Notes: generated from the sequence alone by a model not told the origin. A stretch of 60,358 nt of DNA from Thermococcus sp. (GCF_027063845.1 NZ_JAMOQU010000115.1:1-60358); one strand, 5' to 3'; positions 41,995 to 51,557 are shown, numbered from the stretch's first letter. Program-made: numbers and translations.

Positions 41995-43793
41995 CAGAAC
42001 ACCCCCCTGTACTTGATTGAGAGCTCGTTGAACTCGGCCTCGGTTAGGACCTTCACCTTGCCCGTCTCGACGTCGACGAACTGAACCCTCTCTGTACAGG
42101 AGTAGCACGGGTCAATGCTCGCTATGATGAGCGGTGCGTCTGCGACGTGATAGCCCTTGAGCATCTCCGGCACAGCAGGCAGGTTGTTGTAGGTCGGAGC
42201 CCTAACCTTCCAGCGGTAGACCTTGTTCTTCTCGCCGGTCATGACGTAGTGGACCACCTCACCGCGGTGGGCCTCGGTGAATCCTAACGCCTCTTCATAC
42301 TCGGGTAAATCACCAATCGGAACCATTATGTCTCCGCCGGGCATCTGGTCAATGAGCTGTTCCACTATCCAGAGGCTCTCGAAGAGCTCGTCCATCCTGA
42401 CGAGAACCCTGGCCAGAACGTCGCCCTCCTTGTAGACCGGAACCTTGAAGTCGACCTCGTTGTAGGCCATCGCTGTCTTTGTCGCCTGGTCGAGCCTCGT
42501 GTCAATCCTCCTTCCGCTGGCACGAGCGGTCGGTCCGAGGACGGAGTAGGCCTTGGCGATCTTGTAAGGCAGGATTCCGACTCCCTCGGCGCGCTTGATG
42601 AATGTGTTGGTGTTCAGGGCGATGTCGATGAACTTCTTGGTCTCCTCGCGTATCTGCTTGACGACCTTCAGGATTTCCTCCTTGCGGTAGTCGAGGATGT
42701 CCCTTCTAACTCCACCGACGATGTTCATTCCGTACTGCTTCCTGTTTCCGGTTAAGCGCTCGACAAGCCACATGACGGGCTCACGGATTCTCCACGCGTG
42801 CATAAAGCCCGTGTCGTAGCCGACGAGGTGAGCGGCTATTCCGACCCAGAGCAGGTGGTTGTGAATCCTCTCCAGCTCGAGCATCAGCGTTCTTATGTAG
42901 CGCGCCCTGTCAGGGATTTCCACGTCGGCGAGCCTCTCAACGGCCATCGCGTAGGAAACAGAGTGCTGGTAGCCACAGATTCCGCAGATTCTCTCGGCGA
43001 GGAAGAGCACCTGGTTGTAGGTAAGCCTGCCCTCCCCTGTCTTCTCGATTCCCCTGTGGGAGTAGAAGCCGCGGTAGTCAACGTCAACTATCTCCTCGCC
43101 TTTGACGAAGAGCCTGAAGTGAGCCGGCTCCTCGATACCCATGTGAACCGGGCCCATCGGGACGAGCGTCGTTCCCTCGGGCTTCTCCTTGAACTCGGTC
43201 TTAACCTCTGCCATCGGTGAGTGCCTGTAGTCCATGTCCTTCCTGAGCGGGTAGACACCTTCGGGCCAGTCCTCAGGAAGGATGAGCCTCCTCGGGTCTG
43301 GGTGGCCAACTGGGTTGAAGCCGAGCAGGTCCTTAACCTCCCTCTCTATCCACAGCGCTGCGGGGAGCTTGGCCGCGACGCTCGGGAAACTCGGGTCGTC
43401 GGCGGGCATGTAGGCCTTGAGGAAGACCCAGTAGTTCTCGTCCATGTTCTGCGGTTCAACCTGGACGTTGAGGAAAGGCATGTAGACGAACTTGCCGTTG
43501 AGTGGCCTCTCGTCGGTTCCGACGGCGGTCGAGAGGTGGGTCTCCTTGAACTCAGGGTGGTTGTGCCACCAGAGGACCGCCTCAGGAAGGACTTCCCTGT
43601 CAATCACGAACATGTACTGCCCGTAGGTCATCCTCTTGCACTCTTTAATGTGCTCTTTGAAGGCCTCGTAAAACTCCTTCAGGCCCTTTCTCTCAGAGAG
43701 GATTGTCTCGACGTCAGCCTTCCTGCAGTGGCCGTTTTCGCAGGCCCTGCACTCAAACTCGAAGTGAGCCTCCAAATCCCTCGTCGTTACCAT
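41994..43793 (-). CDS. Group 4 [NiFe] hydrogenase large subunit, NuoC-NuoD fusion (HycE-like)
   Basis: 599 residues from ATG 43793. The N-terminal 180 residues are the NuoC-like domain, with an extra CRACENGHC segment near residue 16. The catalytic part has RICGICGYQHS and DPCYSCTERV, giving the four Cys ligands of the Ni-Fe centre. A tail of about 30 residues after DPCYSC is the likely target of HycI. Fused NuoCD is the layout of E. coli HycE and formate-hydrogenlyase-type enzymes. It reduces protons to H2 or oxidises H2. Confidence 0.95.
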   Translation of the reverse strand: MVTTRDLEAHFEFECRACENGHCRKADVETILSERKGLKEFYEAFKEHIKECKRMTYGQYMFVIDREVLPEAVLWWHNHPEFKETHLSTAVGTDERPLNGKFVYMPFLNVQVEPQNMDENYWVFLKAYMPADDPSFPSVAAKLPAALWIEREVKDLLGFNPVGHPDPRRLILPEDWPEGVYPLRKDMDYRHSPMAEVKTEFKEKPEGTTLVPMGPVHMGIEEPAHFRLFVKGEEIVDVDYRGFYSHRGIEKTGEGRLTYNQVLFLAERICGICGYQHSVSYAMAVERLADVEIPDRARYIRTLMLELERIHNHLLWVGIAAHLVGYDTGFMHAWRIREPVMWLVERLTGNRKQYGMNIVGGVRRDILDYRKEEILKVVKQIREETKKFIDIALNTNTFIKRAEGVGILPYKIAKAYSVLGPTARASGRRIDTRLDQATKTAMAYNEVDFKVPVYKEGDVLARVLVRMDELFESLWIVEQLIDQMPGGDIMVPIGDLPEYEEALGFTEAHRGEVVHYVMTGEKNKVYRWKVRAPTYNNLPAVPEMLKGYHVADAPLIIASIDPCYSCTERVQFVDVETGKVKVLTEAEFNELSIKYRGVF

Positions 43794-43795
43794 AT

Positions 43796-44713
43796 TCACC
43801 ACCCCATGAACGCTATGGCAAGGATAACTATCCCGGCAAAGAAAGCCCTCGTGTTCATCTTAACAACGTGGTCAATCCTGAGCCTCGCGTTCGTTGCTTC
43901 GAGTGAGGCTATGACCGGATACAGCGCCACCGTCAGGAGGAACTGAACCGCGAGCACCTCTGCCGCCTTGAGAGTCGTGTTTATCGGCCCGACCCACGGG
44001 AGGACGAGCAGGCTGACGAAGAACCACAGCAGGGCGAAGCGCTTGATGTAGATGGCGTAGTAGAAGACTCCGAGGAGCCTTCCGCTGTACTCGCTGAGCG
44101 GACCGCCTATAACCTCCTGCTCCGCCTCCGCTATGTCAAAGGGCATGAAGCCGCTCTCGACGTAGAGCGCGTAGGCGAGCAGGACGTAGGTCATGACGAG
44201 CGAGGGGGTGAGGTGCAGGTTGGCTATGATGTCAGAGATGTTGAGCGAGCCCGCGTTGTAAGCGAGGACTCCGTAGAGGATTGCAATGAGGGGCTCGACG
44301 GTGAGGATTATCTGCATCTCCCTGGCCGAACCGAGGTGGCTGAAGGCGTTCTGGACTGTCAGGCCAGCGAGCATGAGGAACACGCTGACCATCAGTATCA
44401 CGTAGAAGAACACCACTAAGTTGAAGCCTATGTCAATCGGCACCACGTTTCCGTAGGGAAGGAGGAGCGCGCCGATTACTGCCGAGGCGAGTGCCAGATA
44501 AGGCGCCCAGGTGAAGAGCGCGCTCTTGGTCGGCTTAACCGACGGAAGGCTGAAGAGCTTGTTGAGGTCGTACCAGGTCTGCATGAGCGGTGGCCCGCGC
44601 CTGTACTGGAGCCTTGCCTTAACCCTTCTCGCTATTCCGTCGAGGTAAGGGGGCAGGAGGAAGGTCAGGAGCACACCGATAAAGCTGAAGGCGAGCTTGG
44701 CCGTCGTCTCCAT
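43796..44713 (-). CDS. Hydrogenase membrane subunit (HycD/NuoH-like)
   Basis: 305 residues from ATG 44713, with GAGGTGATG upstream, and about eight helices. ARLQYRRGPPLMQTWYDLNKLF and the FDIAEAEQEVIGGPLSEYSG loop are the NuoH signatures with conserved acidic residues at the interface to the hydrogenase core. It anchors the soluble arm and is part of the proton path. Confidence 0.93.
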   Translation of the reverse strand: METTAKLAFSFIGVLLTFLLPPYLDGIARRVKARLQYRRGPPLMQTWYDLNKLFSLPSVKPTKSALFTWAPYLALASAVIGALLLPYGNVVPIDIGFNLVVFFYVILMVSVFLMLAGLTVQNAFSHLGSAREMQIILTVEPLIAILYGVLAYNAGSLNISDIIANLHLTPSLVMTYVLLAYALYVESGFMPFDIAEAEQEVIGGPLSEYSGRLLGVFYYAIYIKRFALLWFFVSLLVLPWVGPINTTLKAAEVLAVQFLLTVALYPVIASLEATNARLRIDHVVKMNTRAFFAGIVILAIAFMGW

Positions 44714-44723
44714 TTTCATCACC

Positions 44724-46718
44724 TCACATGACTATCAGCAGTCCCACGATAGCCCCAACGACGACGAGGGCTATGACGACGAATGTGCCGAGCCTTATTC
44801 CTGGGATGACGTTCTTTGCTATGTTGAGGAACCTGATGAGAGGCTTGAAGACCTCCTCGTCTATGTGCATGACTTCCCTTTCGCGGAGGTCGTCAAGGGT
44901 CTCTATCCTGGTGTACGGTGTGTCGACTATCTTGGTGAAGTAGCTCGCCATCCAGAGGTAAGCCCTGGTTATGTAGTGAATCGCTCCAGCTCCGACGCGG
45001 TAGAACCAGTCGCCTAACCTATAGAACGAGCCTATCTTCTCCTCGTACTTGAGGTAGTAGCCCTCGGCGTTTATCCTGTACTCGTCCTCGTCTATCTGGG
45101 TTGAACCGCAGTCCCAGGGCTTGGCCTCCTTTCCGAACTCAGGCTTGAAGACGAGGTAGAGTCCAAAGGTCAGTACTCCGAGGACTATCACGAAGAGCAC
45201 TGGAGAGAACATCACCGACTGGAAGCCAATCTTGTAGAGGTTCTCGTTTATCGGGGCGTTGAAGACGTTGAGGATTCCCGTTACAGTTCCAGGGAAGACG
45301 CCTATGAGGAGCGTTAAGCCTGCGAGAACCCACTGACCAACGAGCATCCCAGCTGGAACCTCCTGAACGCTCTCGTAGCGCTTCATCTCACCGCCGAACT
45401 GGGCACCATAGAGCTTTATTGAATACGCCAGAGTTCCCGCACTGAGGAATGCCGCGAGGACGGCGCCGAGGGCCAGGATGTAACTGTCGGAATAGTAGCC
45501 CGAGACGTAGATGAGCCACTTGCTTATGAAGCCGTTGAAGGGTGGAACGCCACTTATGGCGAGCGAGGCAAAGAGCGCCGCCAAAGCTGTTACCTTCATA
45601 GTCTTTCCGAGGCCACCGAGCTCGTTGAGCTCAACGGTTCCCGTCCTGTACTCAACTGCCCCCGCCGATAGGAAGAGCGAGGCCTTGAATATCGCGTGGT
45701 TGAGGGCGTGGAAGAGTCCCGCGAAGGCCCCAAGTGCTCCAACGGCACCGAGGAAGCCACCCTTCGGGATGAGGGCCATTCCTACTCCAAGGCCGAACCA
45801 GACGTAGCCCATCTGGCCGATGGATGAGTAAGCCAAGAGCCTCTTGGCGTTGGTCTCCCTGAGGGCATAGAGGGTTCCGACGGTGAGGGTTATCGCGCCT
45901 ATCACCGCGACGAAGAGGCCGAGGTTGTAGCTCGTTCCGACGGTTCTCCAGATGAGGGCTATGAGGCCATAGATGGCCACTTTCTCCATTGCACCGGCCA
46001 TTACAGCCGAAACGCTGGTTGGAGCGGCCCTGTAGGTCTCGGCAACCCAGAAGTGGAATGGCACCATACCCGACTTTGCCATGAATGCCACCATAAGGAG
46101 CGCCGTGAAGACGGCCTTGGTGCTGGCAGGGGCGGTTGCCATCGCGTTCGCTATGTTCTCAAAGGTGAGTTCTTCAAAGTTTCCAATCAGAGAATAAGCG
46201 GTTCCCAGGGCGAGGAAGAGCGGAATCGTGTCGAGGAAGTGCATGGTGATGTAGTACTTGACGCTCGCGTTGACGTCCCTCGCTTTTTCGCTGAAGAACA
46301 CCAGCACGAACGAGCTGAGGGTCATAAGCTCCCAGCCCATGACGAAGTACTCCATGCTGTCCGCAGTAACTATGAGGGTCATGCTCGCAAGGAAGGTGTT
46401 GTACGCTATGGCGTAGACCCAGCCCTTTCCGACCTTTTCGAAGAGCTCCATGTAGTTTATCGCGTAGAGCGAAGCCGCCGCTCCGACGAGGCCAATTATG
46501 AGGAGGAACACTATCGAAAGGTCATCTATCCTGATGGGGATTCCGAAGAGGTCGCCCGAGACAGGGCCGCTGGTGTAAACTTCGTAAACCTGCCAGAGGA
46601 GGGCGAGTGAACCGAGGAATGCCATGAAGCTTGACGCCTTAACCGTGGCCTTGTAGTCCCTAAGCAGGCCGACGAGACCACCGAGGATGAAAGCCCCAAT
46701 CGCGTATTCGAGTATCAT
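44724..46718 (-). CDS. Antiporter-like membrane subunit (HycC/NuoL-like) of the hydrogenase
   Basis: 664 residues with about fourteen helices and a C-terminal extension (about 525-664) that includes EEKIGSFYRLGDWFYRVGAGAIHYITRAY and a final helix. The channel acids and bases of the family are present: YFVMGWELMTLSSF (Glu), AKSGMVPFHFWVAET (Lys) and GAMEKV. It presumably moves H+ or Na+ when the hydrogenase turns over. It is six bases from the next antiporter-like gene. Confidence 0.92.
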   Translation of the reverse strand: MILEYAIGAFILGGLVGLLRDYKATVKASSFMAFLGSLALLWQVYEVYTSGPVSGDLFGIPIRIDDLSIVFLLIIGLVGAAASLYAINYMELFEKVGKGWVYAIAYNTFLASMTLIVTADSMEYFVMGWELMTLSSFVLVFFSEKARDVNASVKYYITMHFLDTIPLFLALGTAYSLIGNFEELTFENIANAMATAPASTKAVFTALLMVAFMAKSGMVPFHFWVAETYRAAPTSVSAVMAGAMEKVAIYGLIALIWRTVGTSYNLGLFVAVIGAITLTVGTLYALRETNAKRLLAYSSIGQMGYVWFGLGVGMALIPKGGFLGAVGALGAFAGLFHALNHAIFKASLFLSAGAVEYRTGTVELNELGGLGKTMKVTALAALFASLAISGVPPFNGFISKWLIYVSGYYSDSYILALGAVLAAFLSAGTLAYSIKLYGAQFGGEMKRYESVQEVPAGMLVGQWVLAGLTLLIGVFPGTVTGILNVFNAPINENLYKIGFQSVMFSPVLFVIVLGVLTFGLYLVFKPEFGKEAKPWDCGSTQIDEDEYRINAEGYYLKYEEKIGSFYRLGDWFYRVGAGAIHYITRAYLWMASYFTKIVDTPYTRIETLDDLREREVMHIDEEVFKPLIRFLNIAKNVIPGIRLGTFVVIALVVVGAIVGLLIVM

Positions 46719-46724
46719 CTCACA

Positions 46725-48104
46725 TCACCCCGCAAAGCCTATCTTCATCACAACGTCGAGGCTGACCCAGGGCATCACTATGCCGACGATTATGAGGACG
46801 ATGAGCACCGCAACGATGACCTTTGGCTCCTTCTTGGGCTCACCCTCGCCGAAGAAGCTCTCCCTGAACCAGAGGAGCACCACGACCAGGAATATTGCCG
46901 CGTCTATGAGAATCACCGTAGGGAAGAGCCATGAGGCGATTCCCTTGGCGTGCCTGGTGCTCATAATTGTGAAAGCCTTGCTGAAGAACAGTCCGAGGGG
47001 TAAGACACCCGAGAGACCAAGGAAGCTGAGGAACCAGGCTATGCTCGCCCAGGGGACGGTTCTTCTCATGCCCTTAATGAGCTTGAGGTCGGTGGTGCCG
47101 TATGCTAAGGCGAGTCCGCCGACGGAAGCGAAGGCGAGGGCCTTAACGACCGCGTGGTTGACGACCTGGTAGAGGGCAATCTGGATTCCCGCAACGTGGC
47201 CGAGGAGGGCGTAGGCGAGGGTTATGTAGGCAACTCCCGCGTGTGCCATGGTTGAGTAAGTTATGAGCCTCTTGGCGTCGCGCTGGAGTGGATAGTAAAT
47301 CATCATCAGGATTACAAGGGCAACGCTCAAACTACCGAGAACCCAGAAGTAGTCGTCGTTGGGCTTCATATACTGGATAACCCTGAAGAGCATGTACGCA
47401 CCGAGAGGGACAATCGAGGCGGCGTGGACGTAAGCACTTGCTGGAATCGGTGAGGCGGTTGAATCTGGGAGCCAGGAGTAGAACGGGAACTGGGAGCTCA
47501 TCATGAAGGCCGCGAAGATTAGCAGGAGGAATGCCGTACCGTCATAAGTGGCCGTGGTGAGGTCCTGTCCTGTGCCGAGAACGGCAACCGCTCCGAGGAT
47601 GAGGAGCACGCCAACGTTGAGGACGAGGAAGGCCTTGAGGGCGTCGGTCTTGGCACCGCCGAGCTCAATTAAGCCGAGTATGGCTATCGCCATGAGCTCA
47701 AGCGCAACGGCAAACTGGACGAGGTTTGTGGAGTATATGAAGACCATGCTGGCCCCTGTGAGCAGGCCGAAGAGCGCGTAGAACTTCCCTTTCCCTGAGT
47801 CAAGGAACCTGCTCGCGTAGACTGCCATGAGAAACGCAATCAGTATCGAGACGAAGCCCATGAGGATTGAAGCGACGTCCACGTTTATCCCAAAGACCTC
47901 GCCGAGGTTGCCGGTGGTAACGTAGCTCGTATGATAGACCTTCTCGGAGCCCTTTGAGAAGAAGTCGTAGACCGCTACACCATTGAGGAGCAGGGAAACG
48001 CCGAGGACCAAGCTCGCTATCAGGTCGGCGGTCTTTCCCTCGAGCTTCCAGATGAGCAGAAGCGCGAAGGGGATGAGCGCTGAGATTAGCACCAGTTCAA
48101 TCAT
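46725..48104 (-). CDS. Second antiporter-like subunit (NuoL/MnhD-like) of the hydrogenase
   Basis: 459 residues from ATG 48104, with GGGGTGATGGTG upstream, and about fourteen helices. VALELMAIAILGLIELG keeps the TM5 Glu. In the TM7 region the sequence reads FMMSSQFPFYSWLPDSTASPIPASAYVHAAS, where NuoL-type proteins have GKSAQ; the channel Lys is Met here. It completes a two-antiporter membrane arm, as in hydrogenase-4 type complexes, without separate MnhA-G subunits. Confidence 0.9.
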   Translation of the reverse strand: MIELVLISALIPFALLLIWKLEGKTADLIASLVLGVSLLLNGVAVYDFFSKGSEKVYHTSYVTTGNLGEVFGINVDVASILMGFVSILIAFLMAVYASRFLDSGKGKFYALFGLLTGASMVFIYSTNLVQFAVALELMAIAILGLIELGGAKTDALKAFLVLNVGVLLILGAVAVLGTGQDLTTATYDGTAFLLLIFAAFMMSSQFPFYSWLPDSTASPIPASAYVHAASIVPLGAYMLFRVIQYMKPNDDYFWVLGSLSVALVILMMIYYPLQRDAKRLITYSTMAHAGVAYITLAYALLGHVAGIQIALYQVVNHAVVKALAFASVGGLALAYGTTDLKLIKGMRRTVPWASIAWFLSFLGLSGVLPLGLFFSKAFTIMSTRHAKGIASWLFPTVILIDAAIFLVVVLLWFRESFFGEGEPKKEPKVIVAVLIVLIIVGIVMPWVSLDVVMKIGFAG

Positions 48105-48156
48105 CACCATCACCCCTTGGTTTTTAACCCTTGGTTTTCGTTGTAAAAAAATAATG

Positions 48157-48654
48157 TCAGAGGACGAGGTAGGCCTTCTCGCCCTCTCCCTTCTCGGCCG
48201 AGCCCTTCAGGTTGGCAACTACCTTTCCTTCCCTGTTCCAGAGTATCTCGTTTATCTCACCGAACTTGAGGGCCTCAGTTGGGCATGCCGAGACACAGGC
48301 CGGAAGCAGACCCTCCGCCCTTCTGTCGGCACAGAGGTCGCACTTGTCCATAATCTTGTTCTCCTCGTCGAGCTTGGGGACGCCGAACGGACAGGCAACG
48401 GCACACATGAGACAGCCGATACACTTGAGGGGGTCAAAGGCAACAGCGCCGTCCTCGTCCCTGAAGAGGGCTCCGGTCGGACAGACGTTCATACAGGGTG
48501 CCTTCTCACAGTGGCGGCAGTTGAAGGGGACGGTGAAGAGGTCGGGGAACTCGAAGACCCTGATGCGGGCTTCGCCGTGGGTCATCTCACAGGCCACTTC
48601 ACAGGCCTTACAGCCGATACAGCGCTTATAGTCAAGGAAAATCTTCTTGCTCAT
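48157..48654 (-). CDS. Polyferredoxin subunit of the molybdopterin oxidoreductase (HycB/FdhB-like)
   Basis: 165 residues from ATG 48654 behind GAGGTGGTTGG. Four cluster motifs are present: CIGCKACEVAC, CRHCEKAPCMNVC, CIGCLMCAVAC and CDLCADRRAEGLLPAC...C. It carries electrons from the molybdopterin subunit (48665-50722) to the hydrogenase. The stop of its partner lies ten bases before its start. Confidence 0.9.
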   Translation of the reverse strand: MSKKIFLDYKRCIGCKACEVACEMTHGEARIRVFEFPDLFTVPFNCRHCEKAPCMNVCPTGALFRDEDGAVAFDPLKCIGCLMCAVACPFGVPKLDEENKIMDKCDLCADRRAEGLLPACVSACPTEALKFGEINEILWNREGKVVANLKGSAEKGEGEKAYLVL

Positions 48655-48664
48655 TCCAACCACC

Positions 48665-50722
48665 TCACTCCTCTACCTTCCTAACCCTGGCCGCGACGGC
48701 CTTGAGCTCGGCCATCTTGGTCTTCTCGTGGGTAACCTCAAGGGTCAGGACGTTGATGTTCCAGTGGTTCGGCATCGCTATGACTCCCTCCCTGACGTGC
48801 TCGGTAACCTCTGCCCTGACGAGAACGCTTCCGCGTCTGGTCTCGACCTTGACGAGGTCTCCGCTCTTTATGCCGTACTTCTCGGCGTCCTTCGGGTTAA
48901 TCATGACGTACTCCTCTGGCCAACGCTTCTTCAGGCTGGGGCTCTCGAAGGACATCGTTCCAGTGTGCCAGTGGCCGACCTGCCTGAAGTTGGTGAGCCA
49001 GAGCGGGTACTCCTCGTCGGGCATCTCCGGTGGCTCGCGCCACTTGACGGGCTGGAGGTGTGCCTTTCCATCGGCGGTCTTGAAGCCCTTCTTGAAGAGG
49101 ACCTTCGTTCCCTCACCGGGCTCTGTGCACGGGAAGAAGCATCCCTCGGGGTGCTCGGTGAGGTATTCTGGAGTCGCGCCCTTGAACATCGGAATGACGC
49201 TGTTTATCTCCCTGAGAATCTCGTCCGGGTGCTCGTACTTGAAGTACTCGCCGAGGCCGAGCTCCTTGGCGAGCTCAACCAGGATAAGCCAGTCGGGCTT
49301 GGCCTCCCCAGGCGGATTGGCGGCCTTGTAAGTCCTCTGAACCCTTCTCTCGGCGCTTATAGCTGTTCCCGTCTTCTCGAACCAGGCCGCGGCCGGGAGG
49401 ACTATGTCGGCGTATTTAGCCGTCTCGGTGAGGAATATGTCCTGCACAACGAGGAAGTCAAGCTTCTTGAGCTGCTCCTGAACCCACCTGCTGTTCGGGG
49501 CAGACTTGGCGATGTTACCGCCGACGATGTACATCATCTTAATCTTGTTGCCCATCTCACGTATCATGCTGGTGAGGTCAAGGCCAACCCAGTCGGGTAT
49601 CTTGAAGCCCCAGAGCCTCTCAAGCTCGGCCCTCGCGGCCTCGTCGGTAACGAGCTTTCCTGTCGGGAGCTTGTTGGGGGCAATGCCGCTCATTGCCGCA
49701 CAGAATCCACACTGCGCTCCTGGGAAGACACCGCTCCAGACGCCCTCCTTGCCGATGTTGCCAGTGATTGCTATGAGGTTCGCGAGGGCGAGAGCGAACT
49801 CGAAACCGTTGACGTGCTGGTTGAGACCCTCGTTGACGAGAAGGGCCATTCTCTTTGTCGCTATTAGCCTCGCAACCTTCCTTATGTCCTCGGCAGGGAC
49901 ACCGCTTATCTTCTCCGCCCACTCGGGGGTGTACTCCTTAACGGCCTCTTTGAGCTCCTCGAATCCGGTCGTCCTCTCGTTGACAAACTCCTTGTCGTAG
50001 AGCTCCTCGCTTATGACGACGTTGAGCATAGCCAGGGCTATCGCGAGGTCGGTTCCCGGGTAGGGCTTGAGGTGTATGCTCGCGTACTTGTGGCCCCTCG
50101 TCTCGCGCGGGTCTATGACGACCATCTCGGCGCCGTTGTCGAGGACGGCCTTCTCGATGTACTGACCGAAGAAAACGGGAGCGGTCTCCGCCGGATTGTG
50201 GCCCCAGATGACTATCAGCTCTGCCTTGGCGACGTCCTCGAAGGGGTTTGTAGCCGGAGCGCTTCCGAAGACTGCCGTTCTCGCAGGGGCGTTGGAGTAC
50301 TGGCAGTACCTCCCCGGGAAGTCAAGGTGGTTAGTTCCTATCGCCTTAGACAGCTTGTGGACGAGGTAGTTCTCCTCGAAGGTTATCTTCTCGCTTCCGA
50401 GGAAGGCTATCGCCTCTGGGCCGTAGGTCTCCTTGATTTCCTTAATCTTCTCGGCGATTATTCTGTAAGCTTCGCTCCAGCTTATCTCCTCAAACTTTCC
50501 TTCTCCCTTCTCACCAACACGCTTGAGGGGTTTCTTGAGTCTCTTGGAGCTGTTGATGAACTGGTAGGAAGCAACGCCCTTGGGACAGAGCTTTCCGCGG
50601 TTGACGGTGGGGTGGTCGTAGTCGAATTCAATCCTCCTGATGTATCCGTTAACGCTGACCGCGTAGAAGCGACAGCCGACTGAACACCAGGGGCATACAA
50701 CCGGCACGAGTTTCTCTGCCAT
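48665..50722 (-). CDS. Molybdopterin (Mo/W-bisPGD) oxidoreductase, formate dehydrogenase-like
   Basis: 685 residues from ATG 50722 behind AGGTGAT. The N-terminal [4Fe-4S] ligands are Cys10, Cys13, Cys17 and Cys46, with LCPKG following. Cys140 in GRYCQYSN is the probable metal ligand, at the same number as Sec140 of E. coli FdhF. The next residue is Gln, not the catalytic His141. The region that in formate dehydrogenases reads GVNPxRGQNNVQGACDMG reads GVWSGVFPGAQCGFCAAMSG, so Arg333 also seems absent. It begins the hydrogenase operon and would normally be called fdhA, but these gaps question formate as substrate. Confidence 0.85.
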   Translation of the reverse strand: MAEKLVPVVCPWCSVGCRFYAVSVNGYIRRIEFDYDHPTVNRGKLCPKGVASYQFINSSKRLKKPLKRVGEKGEGKFEEISWSEAYRIIAEKIKEIKETYGPEAIAFLGSEKITFEENYLVHKLSKAIGTNHLDFPGRYCQYSNAPARTAVFGSAPATNPFEDVAKAELIVIWGHNPAETAPVFFGQYIEKAVLDNGAEMVVIDPRETRGHKYASIHLKPYPGTDLAIALAMLNVVISEELYDKEFVNERTTGFEELKEAVKEYTPEWAEKISGVPAEDIRKVARLIATKRMALLVNEGLNQHVNGFEFALALANLIAITGNIGKEGVWSGVFPGAQCGFCAAMSGIAPNKLPTGKLVTDEAARAELERLWGFKIPDWVGLDLTSMIREMGNKIKMMYIVGGNIAKSAPNSRWVQEQLKKLDFLVVQDIFLTETAKYADIVLPAAAWFEKTGTAISAERRVQRTYKAANPPGEAKPDWLILVELAKELGLGEYFKYEHPDEILREINSVIPMFKGATPEYLTEHPEGCFFPCTEPGEGTKVLFKKGFKTADGKAHLQPVKWREPPEMPDEEYPLWLTNFRQVGHWHTGTMSFESPSLKKRWPEEYVMINPKDAEKYGIKSGDLVKVETRRGSVLVRAEVTEHVREGVIAMPNHWNINVLTLEVTHEKTKMAELKAVAARVRKVEE

Positions 50723-50737
50723 GGCTATCACCTTTTG

Positions 50738-50780
50738 ATGACTGACCAGTCATTTAGGGTGGACGTCAAAACCTTAAATA
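50738..50780 (-). promoter_or_regulatory. Hydrogenase operon promoter with TetR-type operator
   Basis: The minus-strand TATA is TATTTAAG (50773-50780). ATGACTGACCAGTCAT (50738-50753), with perfect 7-base arms, sits at the expected transcription start and 16 bases before ATG 50722. Binding here would block initiation. Confidence 0.65.
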
Positions 50781-50849
50781 GTTTTCTGCAATAAACGAAA
50801 CAAAAAGGCTTTACAGGTGGTCATAAGTTAAACAGAACTGTACACTATG

Positions 50850-51443
50850 TTAAACGCTTGCCGAGAGACGGAGGTGATTCAAGACGACTTCAACGGCCTT
50901 CCTGAGGTAGTGCTCTCTCGAAAAGCCCAGACAGTCCCCTGCATGAAGGTAATGCATCAAAGATGCTAAAAACACCTGAAAAGCTATGAGCGCGTCCTCA
51001 AAGCCCACTTTAACGTAGGCAGTAATTCTCCTCGCTCCTTCCCTTAAAAGCTCCGAACAGGACTGACGGTAGATTTCATCTATGCTCTTCATTCTTTCCC
51101 GAACCGAGAGCATATGGAAAAAGATTTCTGCTCGGTAGTTCTCCGAATAAAAGTTAAGGAACTCTTTCCCAAGCTGGAGGAGGTAGCTTTCCAAGGTTGG
51201 GAACGAGACCGTTATGTATGGGTCGTTTAAGGACGGCATGGCCATTATGGGCATTACCTCAAAGGCGAGCTCCTTTATGAGGTCGTCCTTGCTCTTGAAG
51301 TAGAGGTAAAACGTCCCCTTAGCAACACCCGCTCTGGCGACTATCTCATCTACCGTGGTCTTGTCGAAGCCTTTCTTCGCGAAGAGCTCCATTGCAGAGG
51401 ACACGAGTTTCTCGCGGGTTTTACCAGGGGACTTTGTAGCCAT
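50850..51443 (-). CDS. TetR-family transcriptional regulator
   Basis: 197 residues from ATG 51443. The N-terminal DNA-binding domain is typical: REKLVSSAMELFAKKGFDKTTVDEIVARAGVAKGTFYLYFKSKDDLI (about 10-56). The C-terminal helical domain (about 60-197) would bind a ligand; it has two Cys (in RQSCSEL and GDCLGF). An operator-like 14-mer lies 13-26 bases before its start, and identical-type sites precede the hydrogenase operon, the DUF302/hypC region and the coo locus. It probably represses itself and those genes. The signal is unknown. Confidence 0.88.
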   Translation of the reverse strand: MATKSPGKTREKLVSSAMELFAKKGFDKTTVDEIVARAGVAKGTFYLYFKSKDDLIKELAFEVMPIMAMPSLNDPYITVSFPTLESYLLQLGKEFLNFYSENYRAEIFFHMLSVRERMKSIDEIYRQSCSELLREGARRITAYVKVGFEDALIAFQVFLASLMHYLHAGDCLGFSREHYLRKAVEVVLNHLRLSASV

Positions 51444-51455
51444 GACCACCACTTC

Positions 51456-51509
51456 TGACTACACGGTCATTTTCTTATGGACAGTTATGTGCAGAAGGAT
51501 AATTTAAAC
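51456..51509 (-). promoter_or_regulatory. tetR promoter with autoregulatory operator
   Basis: The TATA (plus AATTTAAAC, 51501-51509) and the 14-base site TGACTACACGGTCA (51456-51469) lie just ahead of ATG 51443. The site matches TGACTRNNYRGTCA, with imperfect inner arms. Confidence 0.6.
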
Positions 51510-51557
51510 TTTCCGCTCGGGGGACATCACATAGAGAACAAAAAAGAGTCTGTAAAA

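Noticed and set aside
50731..50746. TATCACCTTTTGATGA near the hydrogenase operon start as a TGM
   Set aside because: It is formed by the ribosome site AGGTGAT of the molybdopterin subunit gene and matches only the first half of the motif.
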